DNA of 64,000 bases from assembly GCF_932526225.1 (NCBI RefSeq), contig NC_064035.1, positions 11,271,296 to 11,335,295 of the forward strand. Direction: 5' to 3'. The position numbers and the translations under genes are program-made. The notes under the pieces are model-generated. The model was not told where the DNA came from and did not search any database. It worked only from the letters and a program-made list of their open reading frames with translations. This DNA is from Nematostella vectensis. Lineage: Eukaryota; Cnidaria; Anthozoa; Actiniaria; Edwardsiidae. Shown here in pieces: positions 25,201 to 38,700 of the stretch. Every line of letters begins with the position of its first letter. The stretch's first letter is position 1.

Positions 25201-28200
25201 ACAAGGAGTGAAGAGCACGCATATAACGATGAAAAGAAGGGCTATTTTAATGTCATTGCGAAAGCGCCTGCAAAAGCCCACTTTCTAGATTATGAACCCA
25301 AGACACCGAAAATTCTGCTTGAAAAAGATTGCTTAGATGACGCTAAAGTGAGTAATTGTCTACCACTGGGGAGCAGTAGTACTGCTTTGGAGCATGGCTC
25401 GGACTCCTTTTTAGATGATTTAAATAAAAAATCAAATGAAAGAAATGAACAGCTTGGTCATGTTCCCATGACACCAGATAAACATAAGCAGAATTCAATG
25501 ATAGAAAACGACTGCTTCTCGGATAAAACCTTTAAAGACCGGCATTATAGTAGTGGCGATGAAAAGGATGACAATATCTTCTGGGATTCAGGTGCGAAAA
25601 AGGCGAATTTTGTCAATGACCACTTTTCCAGGCTGCACCTCCTAGATACAAAATCTGAGAAGTTGGAAGGGTCTCCTGTAGAAGATAAAATAAACAGCGA
25701 GGACGATAATGCACTTTGGAATAATAGAATTACAAGAATTCCTGAAGAAAATCCCCAAAACTCAGGAGACATAGGAAAGTCACCTCCTGATGAGGAACAA
25801 CTTAATGTTGCTGATGTCGCAGAGGAGACTTCCGATGAGTCAAAGAGGTTTAGCAAAAGTGATGCCGAATATGACCCTCAAGGCAATTTGAAGCATTCCA
25901 CGGAAAATAAACTAACTCTCTACTATAAATCTGACCGAATCAGCAGCCCATGCCACGTCACAGTTTCTGAGATAGAAGAACCTGGAGCACCAACATCTGA
26001 AGTAATGCTCTCGCCAAACAACAGCCCATTTTTAACTAGAGGGAATCTGAAGGAAAAGGACTACGCTATCAGGGATACGGGTGATGTAAGTGTTACATCG
26101 CAGTTAGGTGGATCAACAAATAACGATTATATCCGTGGCTGTTGCGTAGAACATGTGCCTAGGGAAGAGACCTCATCCACAAATGACCTTGCAAGTAGTA
26201 GTTGTGAAAATCCTTTGTGTAATAATGAGAGGGAGATCTCCTTACCCAAAGATCCAGAGATCAAGAGCGGCAGCAGTTGTGAACAAGAGGACTGCATCAA
26301 TAGACTTCCATGTTGGGAAACACATTCAGGTGCTGCGGCTAACCGTATTTCTGGACTAGAGAAAGCAATTAATGTCAGTGGCGAGCAACAAGATCCTGTA
26401 TCGTCCACAAGCCATGTCAGCATTAGCAATTTTCATGACTCTTGTAGTGAGGATTCTAGCGAGTCAGACAACTCTTCTATGACAAGACACGCTGATATCG
26501 AGAAGTCTATCAGTAGTTGCGCAGAAATTGGGAAACGAAAGAAATCACGAAGCCCGAAGCAGAGTGCCAGTCCTCGAGCAAAGAGGCAGGATTACTCGAC
26601 GAGTAGCGAGGAAAGTGAACCCCCATGTTATCTCTTCTACAAAGAGAGAGACTCGTCCAAAATATTAATAGATCACCTAAATGACTTTGGTGGTACAGAA
26701 ATTGAGAAAACGACACCTATTGTAGCGAAAAGTAACATAGATAAGCGGCAACAAAAGGTAACTACCTATAAATTGGAGATTAAAGTCCAGAGTCCAGATT
26801 GTGATGTTTACAGGAATAGCGAGGAGGTCAAAGGTATTCTAACAGCCACCAAGGAAGGAGATGGAGACAGGCAGTCTTCAAGTAGGTCGACGCAGCCTGA
26901 AACTAAACGCGGCCGACGAAACAAAGATGCAAGAAAAGAGACGCGTAGTGATAAGAGTGGTAAGAAGGGCGGAGATGCTGGAGATGATCCTTCAGACCCT
27001 GACGAAGAGAAGGACGAATCTGAAGAAGACCAAGAAAGAAAACGCCATAACAAGAAAGCAGCCCTTGACAGGTTGCTGCTAGTGTCGGAGAAGATTTTGA
27101 ACGAAGAGCTGCGACATGCTGTAAGCGCTGTTACTCTTCACATCCAAGAGTCAAAGGATGGCAAAAGAAACGTTTTCGAAGGTTCATGGAAGGAAGAGGC
27201 ATCACAGACCGATGACGAAGGTAGCATTGATCAACTTCAAAAAATTGTGCGATCTCGCGACCATGAGATCAAGTTACTGAAAAAGCTCTTGGAGGACTGC
27301 AGATGTGATTATGAAGAATTGCAGAGAAGCTTTGATAGGTACAGCAGCGAGTTCCGAGAAGTAGACAAGAACAGAGAGTTGATCGCATCCCTTACGAGAC
27401 AGCTCGATGCGAAGAATAGAGATATCAAAGATCTCAAAGAAACAGTCGTAAAATTTAAACGCAGGATTTCACAGATTCAGGTGGACATTGATATCTTGAT
27501 GAACGAAAAGACGGAACTAGCCAAACAAATTGATAAGCAGGTGTCTCTGTCTCTCTCTGAATCGTCAGACAAGCAGCACTCGATGAACGAAAAAGAAAAA
27601 TATGTCATGCCCCCACTATTACGCAAGAGCTCAAGTACAGGAGACGCTTGCATTCTTAAGGCTGAAGAACAGAACCAGCAACTTCTCGCCAACATCTCAA
27701 TCATGGAAACAAATCTCAAAAAGGCAAAGAGTGAAGGGAAAAAGTGTGCATTCAAGTTGTCCAAACTCATCAAGGCGGATAAACAAAAACAAGACTGTAT
27801 CAAAGAGCTTGAAGGCAAAGTGAAAGCGCTGGAGTCAAATTGCGAAACTATCCCTATTACAATTGTTCTTGGTGAGCTGAGAGCAATTCAAGCTGAGATT
27901 TCAAAGGCAATTAGTGAGGTCACTGAAAATGATAATAAAGAAAATGTATCGATAATGAATGAGCTAAAGAAGAATGTAGAAGAACCCGAGCGCTTCCACA
28001 ATCAAAGGGGCATTGATCACGAAACAGATTTCCGTAAGATGGTTCGGGCAGTCTTTGCAATTATTGAAGACTTGAAGGAGCGCATAAAATCAGTAAAGGA
28101 AAATACCTCAATTTCCACCGAGGTTCTGTTTAATAAAGAGATGGAGAAGAAGATTGAGGAGCTGGAGGGAATGAGAGAGGAATACGACTCCCTTCTCATG

Positions 28201-31200
28201 GACGAGAAAGCCAAGGCAGAAGCTCTGGAATTTATGATTACTGCTTCGAACAAAGAAAATGAGAAACTTAGGGCACTGGACGAGGGATTAGAAAAGGACG
28301 TGTCCCGTCTTCAAGGAGAGCTTAAAAGGACAACCTCCTTTAAGGATAGAGAGTTGAACAACTTGAAAAGAGACTTGGAAAAGAAAGATAATCGTCTGGA
28401 ACAGCTGACAATGGAGTCTGAAGAGATGCATAGAAGTGCAAGTTCCTTGAAGGCCATTGTCGACAAGCTTAAGGAGCGACTCGCAGAGAGTGAGGATAGA
28501 GTAGACGCCTGTTCGTCTTACATCGAGGACTTGGAGAAAGAAATTAAACGGCTTCAAAAACAGATAAAAAAAGGGAAAATGAGACACCAGCAAACCAAGG
28601 AACTCGATCCATTGTCTTTGGATAAAGTAAAAAATCTCCGCGATGGCCTTGACGAGAAGATCACATGTTTGAGTGATGTTCTTAAAAGTTTCGACGTCTA
28701 CTCGACTAAAACAGAAGAGATCCGTCTACACCCCTGCTCTCCTATGCTTGACCGTGGCATGAAAATTCTTTGCGACTCATCTGGCTTGTTGAACGCCATT
28801 AGTGAGCAAATTAACAAGACAAACGTTCACTACTCTGAATCTGATCGCATCGAGCATGATTCCCAACTCGACTTAGTAGCAGATCTAGAAGCTCAGGTGA
28901 AAGCTTTGAAACAACAAAATGATCTTCTTAAAGCTGAAAAAGAAACATTGTTTGAAAGTTTCAAAAGCGGCCAAGATGAATTATCTGCCGGTGATTTGAA
29001 GGCTCGACTCGGGATGTGTACTAAAGAGCTGAAAAAAGTACAGGACAGCTCAAATGAGATTCACAAAGAGAATCAAGGCCTGAGAGAGGAACTGAAGATG
29101 GCCAAAAGGCACATTGAAAGCCTAAAGTCGACGTTGATTCAGGTTGAACAGCAGGCCGCAGTACAAGAAGGTGATGCAATTCTAGAGTTAAAGGCATGTT
29201 ATGAACATATTCGAGGACTGCAACAAAACCTAAATAAAATGGGCACTGTCGAAAAGAACCTTAAAGAGCATTCATCAGCCAGTGAACATAGGAACATTGC
29301 TTTGGAAGCGGAGCGAACAGGATCCCAAGAAAGATTGAATGACTTGATTTCCCAGAATGATAAATTGAATCTGGCACTGAAAGCTTTGGAGAACGAGAAG
29401 AACGAAATAGAGCAGGAGCTCCAAGCCCTTAAAAATAATTCTGATAAGAAGAAGATTGATGGAGAAGAGGAGAGTTTAGATCGATTTAGTGAGAGCATCA
29501 GTAAGCTTCGACAAGCAGAACATGATCTAGAGGAAAAGCTTGAAGTGTTCCAAGGCCTTCTCGACAATGTCAAGTCAGAAATAAGACAATCAAATAAGGA
29601 GGTAGACACGTCCTCGGATTGTACTCCAGAGAAAGACGAATATCATGAAAGAACTGAATCGGAACTGGAGCTAAAAGGTAAAGTCAAGGTTTTGCTGGAA
29701 AAAGTTGAACAGCTCGAGTTTGAAAAAGCCGATCGTGATCAGAAGATTCAGACCTTACTGGAGTCTGTTGCAATAAATGAGGAGCTAAGGCATTGTCTCA
29801 CAGAAAAGGACAATGCCGAACAAAAACTGAAAAAGACGATCCAGCAGGCCAACTCAGAGCACATTTTACACACGGCTAACTTGATGGAGTCAGAGAGCTT
29901 TGAAAGGAAAATGAACGAGTTGGATGAGCGGATTAAAGAGAGAAATGCAGTTGCCGAAGAGCTTTCAGCTCATAAAGCTGAGCTCCTGACAAAACTCAAC
30001 AAACTGGAGGGTGCCAACAAGGAGTTACAGGACCAGCTACTAACAAGCAAAGGTTATTCGAAGGTAGGACGATATACATTAGGAATTTTGTGATTCCACA
30101 AAAGAATGCATCATAGCCTGCGAATTTTTTTTTTAAATTCCCTCAGCCCCCCCCCCCCCCCCCCCCATTTTAAATAAATTTTCAATTTAAATTGTTTTTA
30201 ACCTTCTTAAGCAGTGGCCCTTTTTATTTTTTATATTTATACCTTTGTTGTTTTCAACTGAATACAATATCTATATGGCGATTGTTACATGTTTATTGAC
30301 TCAATCGTACTCGTACAAGAATTGAAAAGATGCTTGCGTTTTCAATGTAGGAAGAAAACAAGAAATCAAAGGATGTTCTGCAAATGCTTCATTCCAGTGA
30401 GGAAGCTAAACTGCGGACTGCAATCAGCGATATGGAAGCTGTAATCCATCAAGTGAACGAAGAAAGGAAGCAGGCAAAGAAAGAGATGGAAGCCATGAAA
30501 GAGACAAGAATCACCCGGACGATCCCCGAAAGCATCACGTCAGACTATGAAAAGCATTGCGCTAAAGAGAATCAGCTACGACGTCAGATTCAAGCGCTAA
30601 ATACCAGAATTACAGGTCTCTCGAGAAAAGAGGAAAATAAAACTGAAGACGATTCCTCTCAAGAGAAACAAGCACTTACTAAAGAATCTTTACTTGAAGA
30701 GATCACCCATGTGACGAAAAATCCTGAATTCTTTGAGAAGGAGAAAATCTTACAAGATCAGATCACTTCTCTGAAATCTCAGATAGCCTGCATTGTCTCA
30801 GAGAAAAAGAAGCTTGAGACTGAAAATCAGAACATTTATCTCGAGAGGGAAATGCTGTCTAAAGGGTCCAAGGAAAAGATCGAAGAGCTCAGTACACAAC
30901 TCGAGCACGTGTTAGGCAGGGAGGAAACACTTCGCGTTGAAATAAAAACGCTGAATTCGCAGATAACTCAGCTGACGGAGGAAAAGGCGACCAGTTCCAT
31001 TGATTTCCAACAACAACTACAGGAGAAGATCATTAACTCCATCGATACCCATGGTGCCTTGCAAGAGCAAGCAAAGGCGCTTACAAAGGAGGTACGTCAT
31101 TGGCCACCTTTTTCTTTTATTGCGGGCTATTGTATAGTTCCAGAAAATATACATACCCCCCATGGAGGGGGTCGTATGACCCCCCACCCCTCTGGAATTT

Positions 31201-34200
31201 CCACCCCCTGGAAAAAAAATACAGTAACATAAATACAGTAAGGAAAAAGGGCATTTACCCCCCCCCCCCCAGCCTCCCCTCCCCCGATCCCCTCTGGAAA
31301 TTCCTGGGCGTTTGAACCCCTCACCCCTCCGGAATTTCAAATCCCTTCAATGGGGGAGGGGGAGTATGGATATTTTCTGGAACTACGCATTGCAAAATAA
31401 TTTTCGCTTTCACGAGAAAAACGGAATGATTAGCTCGTAAAATAACATTATAACAACTATCCCTGTAAAGGCATATAATCATGCGCTATATTTTATAAGC
31501 TGAATTTTCAATGCATAAAGAAAACAAAAAGAAAGACATCTAGCAGAGCTTAGCAAAAACCGTCACTTACGCGACGTTTCTACGCCAAAAAAATGTTTGA
31601 CACTGCGCGCGAAAACTGCACGTAAAAGTAATTCCCAGCATATGTTCAGATATAATCATGGTACGGACAAATCTGCATTATTTAAATCTTATATGACTCA
31701 TAGTTTGTACAAGGTTAAACTGGTCGGTATGGTTCTCTGTTTGTATTCATAGCTTTGTAAAGTGGTCCTATGGTTCTCTGTTTGTACTTATAGGTTTGTA
31801 AACTGGTCGAGGAGAACACCAAGCTGAAAAGTGAGAATAGTCAGTTGAAGCTTGAAAACGAGAATATTAAAGTGCTTAGAGGACTGGTTGACGATCTGAA
31901 AAAGGAAGTGGCCAGGCTGAAAAGTGAGCCTACATTACTCACAAAATGTCGTCTTTCACACTCGAAAGACCTCTCATCAATAATCGCCGTCATCATTTTT
32001 ATTACCACTGTCATCAACCACCACCACCATCATCATCACCATAATTGATATACAGAAAAAAAAACTTATTATGACCATCATCATTGGCATCATTATTACA
32101 ATCAGTATCAACATGCACAGCTTCCATATTTGTGCTTCGTAGACCTAGAAGCGGGCATGCTACTCACTCAATCAGTCAATATTATCATCTTCGTCGTCAC
32201 CATCATTAACTATTATCATTATCATTACTTAAATCATCCATAAAATCCTATTAATATCCTTATAACCATATATTCATTATCAACTACTATCATTATAATC
32301 TTCAACAATGATATGAAATGATCATTCTCATCAGTAACATATCTCACATAATCCATGCAATACTAATTATCAGCATATTTAACCACCATTATTACCATCA
32401 TACTAATACCTTTAATATTTGTGCTCGACAGGTCTAGAAGCGGACAGCACGCTTCTTGAGGCAGAAATCAATCAGCTTCGCCTCCAGTCCACCGCAGCTT
32501 CGGATGAACATACTGCAAAAATCGATCATCTCCTGAAAAATGTGACCGAGCACATGGAGCGCGAGCGGAGCCTGTATGAGCAAGTCAGCTCCCTGAAACG
32601 ACAACTGCGAGATAGTAAGTCGGACTTGATTAAGTACGAGCAGGAAATCAGTAATCAGACGCGCTTACAGACGGATACATACAGAAAGCAAGCAGAGGAG
32701 CTAATGAGAGTTACCAAGCTGGCAGATTCATTCATGAGTAGTGAAAAGGCCCTGAAGGCCGACCTTGACTTGATGAATGTAAAGGTAAATACCCTAGAGA
32801 CGGAAAAGACTTTACTGGAGAATGAGATGGAGAAGACTCAAGCCAAGAACAAAAAGAGCTTGAAATCAAAAGAGAGAAAGATTCGTGAGCTTGGGGAAGA
32901 CTTGGCAAGACAGAGCGCGCGAGAAAAGGATCTTGTCTCACAGGTGATGACTCTGAAGAAGATTGTCAATAAGTGTACAGAAGAGAAGAACACCACATGG
33001 AAGGATTGTCAGGGCCTTAGATGCCAGATCGCGCTCATGTCAAGACAATCTATGCAAACAATCAAAGAACTCCAATCTGAGCTTAGGAGGTTTGAGGAGC
33101 TCTGCAAGGAGAGACAGCATCAGTTAAGAGAAAGCAGTAGTAAAATCGAAAAATTAACCGAAGAGAAGCTGACCGCTGAGAACAAAGCACAGGGATTACA
33201 GGTGGAGCTAAAGACGAACTTACAACGGCACGAGGAAAAGGCCCAGTCACTAAATGAGATGATTAAGAAGGAGATTGATAAGAGACAGGAGTTGGTCAAT
33301 GAGATGCAGGTTGTTAAAAAAAAGCTTAACGACAGTGAGCGCCTGTTGCAGGTGAGATTTAGAGGCCCCTGTGTTCCCCCTGTGTCGTTAAGTTAACGAA
33401 CATTTGGGACTTTCTTAATACGTGGCCCGCACGTAGCTTATTATGTAACTCATTGTGCTATCTGTGTTGCTGCTGCTGTCGCAGTGGTTAATGTTATTAT
33501 TGTTGGCCGACTGGTATTTCAACACTGCCTAAATGTTTTAAACTCTTCAGGAAGAGCTCCTCCTTGCATTTCTAAGTTGTATCTTTAACACAATTCATTA
33601 TTTCTTATGTGTCACCAGGAAAAAGATGCAGAGAACAAGCGGAAAGAAATGGACGCCGCGTTAGAAGCCGAGAGGACTCGTGGCACCATCGAAGAGCTGA
33701 GCCTTCAACTGAAAAATAGCATTCAAATCGAGGAAGATATGAAACGTCAGATAGAAGAGATGGAAGGAAGGCTTGCTCAGCTCACCATAGACAAGGAGAA
33801 AGGAGCCAAAGAAAGGGAAGGTCTTATGAAGATGTACAATAACTGTCAGAAAAGATTGGTAATGATAGAAGACGCCATGAAAGAGAAAGACGTGAAGATG
33901 TTAGGCTATAGACAGGCGCTGGATCAGCTGCATGGGCAGGTTAGTGGAACTGGTCAAACAGGTTTATATGGCTTCCCTTCCCTATATAGCTTCAGACAAG
34001 CCCCGGATAAGCTCTGTTGACAGGAAATGGCCAAGTAGGTTTATTTAACTTTTTCTAGGCTTTAAAAAAAAACAAGACCTCTGGGGTTTGTTTTTATATA
34101 ACTGGTTTATATAGCTTTCTAAGAATTGCTCGGATTAACTCTGAGGGCAGGATAATGAAACTGGTCAAACAGGTTTATATAGCTTTCTAAGGAATTTCCC

Positions 34201-34759
34201 GGATTAGCACTAAGGGCAGGATAATGAAACTGGTCAAACAGGTTTAAATAGCTTTCAAAGGAATTGCCCGGGATTAGCTCTAAGGGCAGGATAATGGACA
34301 TGATAGAGAAGATGGCGGTCAAACTGGTTTCTAGCTCAATGGACAAGACTAGTGTAAACGGACGGATTTGCGACAAGTGGAGGGTCACGCTAGACTAAAT
34401 AATATTGATATAATTTTATTTTACTATACGCGCATCTTTTTATGGCATCTTATCATTATGGCATCTTTTTTGCTTAATAACACCTGGTTTTGCAGGCATT
34501 TCGAAACATTACACTTCATAACTGATTTCCTCCATTTCCATCAGCTCTTGGATGCACGCGAGGAAAGACAACGAGCCGAGCAGATCCTGGAGAGTCGATA
34601 CAGTACTATGCTACAGGAGAGAGAAGCAAGAGTCCAACTACTGGAATACCAGGCTATTGATACGAATCGAACCGTGCATGAATACAAAAAGCGTCTGGAG
34701 AGTCTCGCATTAAAACAGCGATTCGACGAAGAGAAAGCCAGGGACAAGGTAAGGGCATC

Positions 34760-34810
<51 letters not shown>

Positions 34811-34852
34811 GTCATCGTCATCGTCATCGTCATTTTCATCGTCATCGTCATA

Positions 34853-34884
<32 letters not shown>

Positions 34885-35442
34885 AGTCGCAGTAGTAGTC
34901 ATCACCATCACCATTTTTACATAACAACCATGAGCTCATCGCAATTGGTATATCATTCTATTACAATTATTATGATAATTCAAATTAACAGACGGCGCCA
35001 GCGTATTTACTGACATTTCATGTTAGGACATTGAGGCAAACCTTGCACATGAAGTAAACAATCAAAGACGGGCGGCGAATATGCTCTACGATTCACTTGA
35101 CCAATCAGAGCAGAGAGTTCACAACCTGTTTAACAGTCAGCAATACCTTTTGAAACTGAGGGCAACAGAGAGTGATCTTGAGCGCGTCTGTTCCTGTACT
35201 CCACATGCGCTCGGACGTGAAAGACCAAACACCGGCCTCGGCGATGACGTCATGGATCGCGTGAAGTACCCGTATGTACTTGATAGCCTCTCGTGGGTAC
35301 GTACTAGGCAAATGTCACCGGGTAAAGACTAGATTGTCTTATACTCGTTTCTTTAAAATTTCAGCCCAGAGCACCTTTAAGAAATTGTTATCTGAATAAT
35401 GAGCTGGATTCCGGTCTTTCCAAGTATCACCGGCCGCCTTAG
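22275..35442 (+). CDS. Giant coiled-coil protein (~2872 residues), 11 exons
   Basis: Exons: 22275-22703, 23232-23272, 23734-23782, 24628-30063, 30351-31091, 31794-31923, 32432-33351, 33619-33939, 34545-34748, 35027-35296 and 35365-35442. Phases agree at every junction and splice sites are good consensus. The N-terminal ~980 residues are polar, acidic and low-complexity, with Ser-rich runs and basic clusters (KRKKSRSPKQ, RGRRNKDARK). From about residue 1000 to near the C-terminus the sequence is heptad-rich coiled coil (many LKxELE and EKIxxLE patterns). No catalytic or membrane motif is seen. The pattern fits centrosomal, Golgi-tether or cytoskeletal scaffold proteins, but I do not recognise an orthologue. 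The last intron is only 68 bp; if unspliced, the frame instead ends at 35332 (MSPGKD). The start ATG is the first in exon 1 and precedes a basic, Ser/Asn-rich tail. Confidence 0.85.
23794..23916. mobile_element. pogo-like MITE with TA target site, intron 3 of the coiled-coil gene
   Basis: A 123-bp element with ends cagtgagacatcgatataac and gttatatcgaggtaccattg, imperfect inverted repeats, flanked by TA. There is no coding capacity. Confidence 0.65.
24628..30063 (+). CDS. 5.4-kb exon 4 of the coiled-coil gene
   Basis: A single exon of 1812 codons from acceptor ctgtttaaag to donor AAG-gtagga, phase 0 at both ends. It holds the acidic disordered half (about the first 810 codons) and the first half of the coiled coil. 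It is exceptionally long among otherwise 41-920-nt exons in this gene. Confidence 0.92.
31135..31385. mobile_element. TIR element, ~251 bp, intron 5 of the coiled-coil gene
   Basis: The left end tagttccagaaaatatacat and the right end atggatattttctggaacta are inverted repeats. The interior is G/C-run-rich (cccccc and ggggg tracts with repeated ctctggaatttc). Open frames through it are Pro/Gly-rich artefacts. Confidence 0.7.
34100..34300. repeat. ~67-bp tandem repeat, intron 8 of the coiled-coil gene
   Basis: Three copies of ggtttatatagctttctaag, attagctctaagggcagg, ataatgaaactggtcaaac. A more diverged related stretch begins just after the exon 8 donor (33945), including aactggtcaaacaggtttat. 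Confidence 0.8.
34757..34888. repeat. (TCA)n/(TCG)n microsatellite beside the exon 9 donor
   Basis: A trinucleotide tract of TCA, then TCG, then GTC units begins 8 bp downstream of donor gtaagg at 34749. Poly-Ser and poly-Asp frames across it are artefacts. Confidence 0.95.
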
Positions 35443-35760
35443 GTTATGGACTGGCAACATCTTGCTCCATGTTCAGGAACAAAAGATTAAATTATCTATG
35501 TTCAAATGACTGTTATTTATGTAAAATGTTTCAAACTGATCTGACCCTAGTCTGCTTAGCCTTTAAACAGATGCGAGGGTGGTACCTGAGTTCTGTGTAC
35601 TTATCATATTTATTTGTAAAATCTATTATTAAAAAGAATACACATTCTTAAATATTATGTGATATTATAATTAAATTATCAAACATTGTTGGTCGGCTTT
35701 AGTGCATCTAAACAGCAAAGTGAGATTGACGTGAAAGTTACTTCTAGAACCTTGTCTGAA
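35443..35760. other. Convergent 3' intergenic region
   Basis: 318 bp between the stop codons of the coiled-coil gene (plus) and the Gln-rich gene (minus). It carries a minus-strand AATAAA at 35609-35614 for the latter. The plus strand has only ATTAAA-like hexamers, so the two 3' UTRs may overlap. Confidence 0.55.
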
Positions 35761-38700
35761 TCACTGCCAAAAGGCATGAGGCTGGAGTTCATTATGACTC
35801 ATCAAGTCGCTGCCCTGGTAATATGACACACCCTGGGGATAGGGCAGAGGGCAGTTCTGCCGCATAGGCTGACACAGTTGTCCAGTAAATCCATTTGGTT
35901 GCGGAGACCAGGGAGTAGCGTTGCTAAGGCTTCTCGTTGGCATCTGTTGCCATGGCTGCACGGTGTTCTGTTGCCATGGCTGCAAGTTGTTCTGTTGCCA
36001 TGGCTGATCGTTGCTCTGTTGCCATGGCTGCGCGATGCTCTGTTGCCATGGCTGCGCGGTGTTCTGATGCCATGGCTGCGCTGTGGTCTGTTGCCATGGC
36101 TGCGCGGTGCCCTGTTGCCATGGCTGCGCGGTTTTTTGTTGCCATGGCTGCTTGATGTTGTGTTGCCATGGCTGCGCTGTGTTCTGTTGCCATGGCTGCG
36201 CGGTGTTCTGTTGCCATGGCTGGATGGTGTTCTCGGAGGGTACTACAGGTTTAGAAATGCCCATAGGTGATGATCCAGGAGTTGTAGATTGTCCTGTTAT
36301 TTGTTGCGCATACACACTATTGTTTGATAACGCATCAAATTTTGAGCCCGCATTATTATGCTGCATGTTCATTGGGCTTGCTATGTTGTTAAAGCAACCA
36401 TTTGGAATAGACTGGGTTAGCATCATTCCGTGATTTGTAATAGAGTTACGTGACATCAGTGAGCCGTTTGCTGTGATTGCGTTACTTGGCATAGATGACC
36501 AAGGAAGGCATGATGGATTATGCGATCCAACAGGCTGCGGCCAGGAGTTATTTAGGAGCCTCACTGTGTCACTGCTTGCTGTCACGCATGGCCAAGAACT
36601 GTTATGTGACAAGCGCAACCCCCCACCGGCTACCCCGAACGCGTGACTAACTACTGTCGCAACAGGCGGATGATTATATGACGTCACAGTAATATTCAAT
36701 GAGGCATCTTCTGTCCGTGTTGCGTTACTTGTCGCCGCCATACAGTTCCAATAAGAGTTGAATTGCGGACTGAAAGGTATAACATCGGTTTCATACGGGA
36801 CCCCCATGGCTCCTATTATACCACCATCGTTAACACTTGCGCATGTGTAACCTTGCGGCATGTTATCTGACATTTGCCCTTTACTACGTGTACCACTTTT
36901 TGCAAGACTTGCATGCGATGTATGACTCGACCTGTCCGGGTACGGCTGAGGGGACGGTTGATGTTGTCGAACACTATGCTGCACTGATTTCATTATTTCA
37001 TTTTGAGATTGTTGATGTATAAGGGGAACGACGTTAAGATGCTCTTTGATCGCCTGTTGTTGTAATTTTTGCTGTGGACTCTGTTTCCGCTGTTGCTGTA
37101 ATCGTTGCTGTGGTTGTTGATCAGGAAGTTGGTGATCAGAACAATCCGTTTTTGAAGGTGTTGCTGAAGAAAAATCGTTGATGTAGGTGCTATTCAGCTG
37201 ACTGATGATCGAGCTAAAGTTCTCCTGGGGCACGCCTTTGGGAAGAGGAATACTTTGTATGGTATCGGGCAGAAGCACACCCACAAAACAATCTGTGGAT
37301 ACAAATAAAGAAAAAGAAAGGAGAATTTTTAACTACCTAGATGGACAAGTAATTAAACAATAATAATGATGATGATAAAAAGGCGAACGTACTTATCCGA
37401 CCAGGACAGGTTATTTGTTTACACACAGTTACATAAGGAAAAAGTCGACGCTTACGAATGAAACGGTCGCTGTGAGATCTTTAAAATGCAAAGGGTGATG
37501 GTGATGGCGATAATCATGTGATGATATGATGGTGATGGTGATAACAATGCAAAGGGTGATGGTGATGGTGATGATGGTTGTGGTGATAACAATGCAAAGG
37601 GTGATGGTGATGATGATAATCATGGGATGATGATGGTGATGGTGATGGTGCCATGCTTTATTGGTATTGACCCTATAATACTAACCGGATGCAGTAGTAT
37701 CGAGATTTGTTTGTACCGGCAGTTCTGCAGCGACAAGTGACAAGTAAGCATAAAGACTGCTTCTGTCCGAACCCAACTGCGGAGGATCACCCTTTCCTTT
37801 CTCTTTCCTAAGTAACGATGAAAACATCATTTAATGATATCAATAGGCGTATTACTTATTGAATTACATTATTATCACTGGTCTGATGAACAGCACAACA
37901 CATAAAGAATTGAGCACAAGTAAAAAGCGTTCTGTAAAACTTGTGTGTAAAACAGTGTTCCAAACAAAACCTCTAATATTTTTGTGTCTTGTTGCCCAAT
38001 TTTGGCAATTATGCTATTCGACGATTCTTTTCTTTAACATACGAGCATCAAGGGAGTTTAAGTCTTTTATATCTTATCAATGAAGTACTGACCACATGTA
38101 TTTCTTCAAGTTTTTGGCTTTTTATTAGTGAAGTAACCATCGCAATTTTTTTTACGGAGTATGTGTTCGTTTTCAATTTTTCATGGCGGCTAGAAACTAG
38201 CCAGAAATGCTTTTATTGGGTGCAGAAGTTTATGTTTCTGGTTATCCACTATATAGATTTGATAGTATCGTTAGTTTTTAGGTTTCCCCTTGGGCTTTTG
38301 GTAAAATGTATTTTATCTACGCATTTGCTACAGATGGTGGCATACGGATATTTGTGACATGTTTACGCGTATACAACGAGACATGGGCAAAACTTGGGGG
38401 ATACTTTTAAAATATTTGATTTGTGCTATGAACTATTGACATAAGTTCTATTGACATAAGTTGCGGGAAAAACAGCAACACAAAAAACGAATATCGTGAA
38501 AATCCTCCCTATTCTATAGCCCCTAGGTCATCCTAGATTAATAAAGACCCCCCCCCCCCCCTGTGTTTAACACAAATTAGAGAGATTGGAATGGGTATAC
38601 ACAGTTAATAGCTCCTGATTGTGATAGCTTGTGATTGAAATCATTAAGCTTACGGGAAATAAGAAAATAAAAATTAGATCGAAACAGGGTTCGCGGTAAA

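Noticed and set aside
34541-34939. Poly-Asp, poly-Ser and poly-Met frames
   Set aside because: Translation of the TCA/TCG microsatellite in intron 9 of the coiled-coil gene.
35878-36433. Plus-strand and alternate minus-strand repetitive ORFs (AMATEHRA-like, LPWLRGVL-like)
   Set aside because: Shadow frames of the 24-bp coding repeat; the PWQQNTAQ frame is the one continuous with spliced exons.
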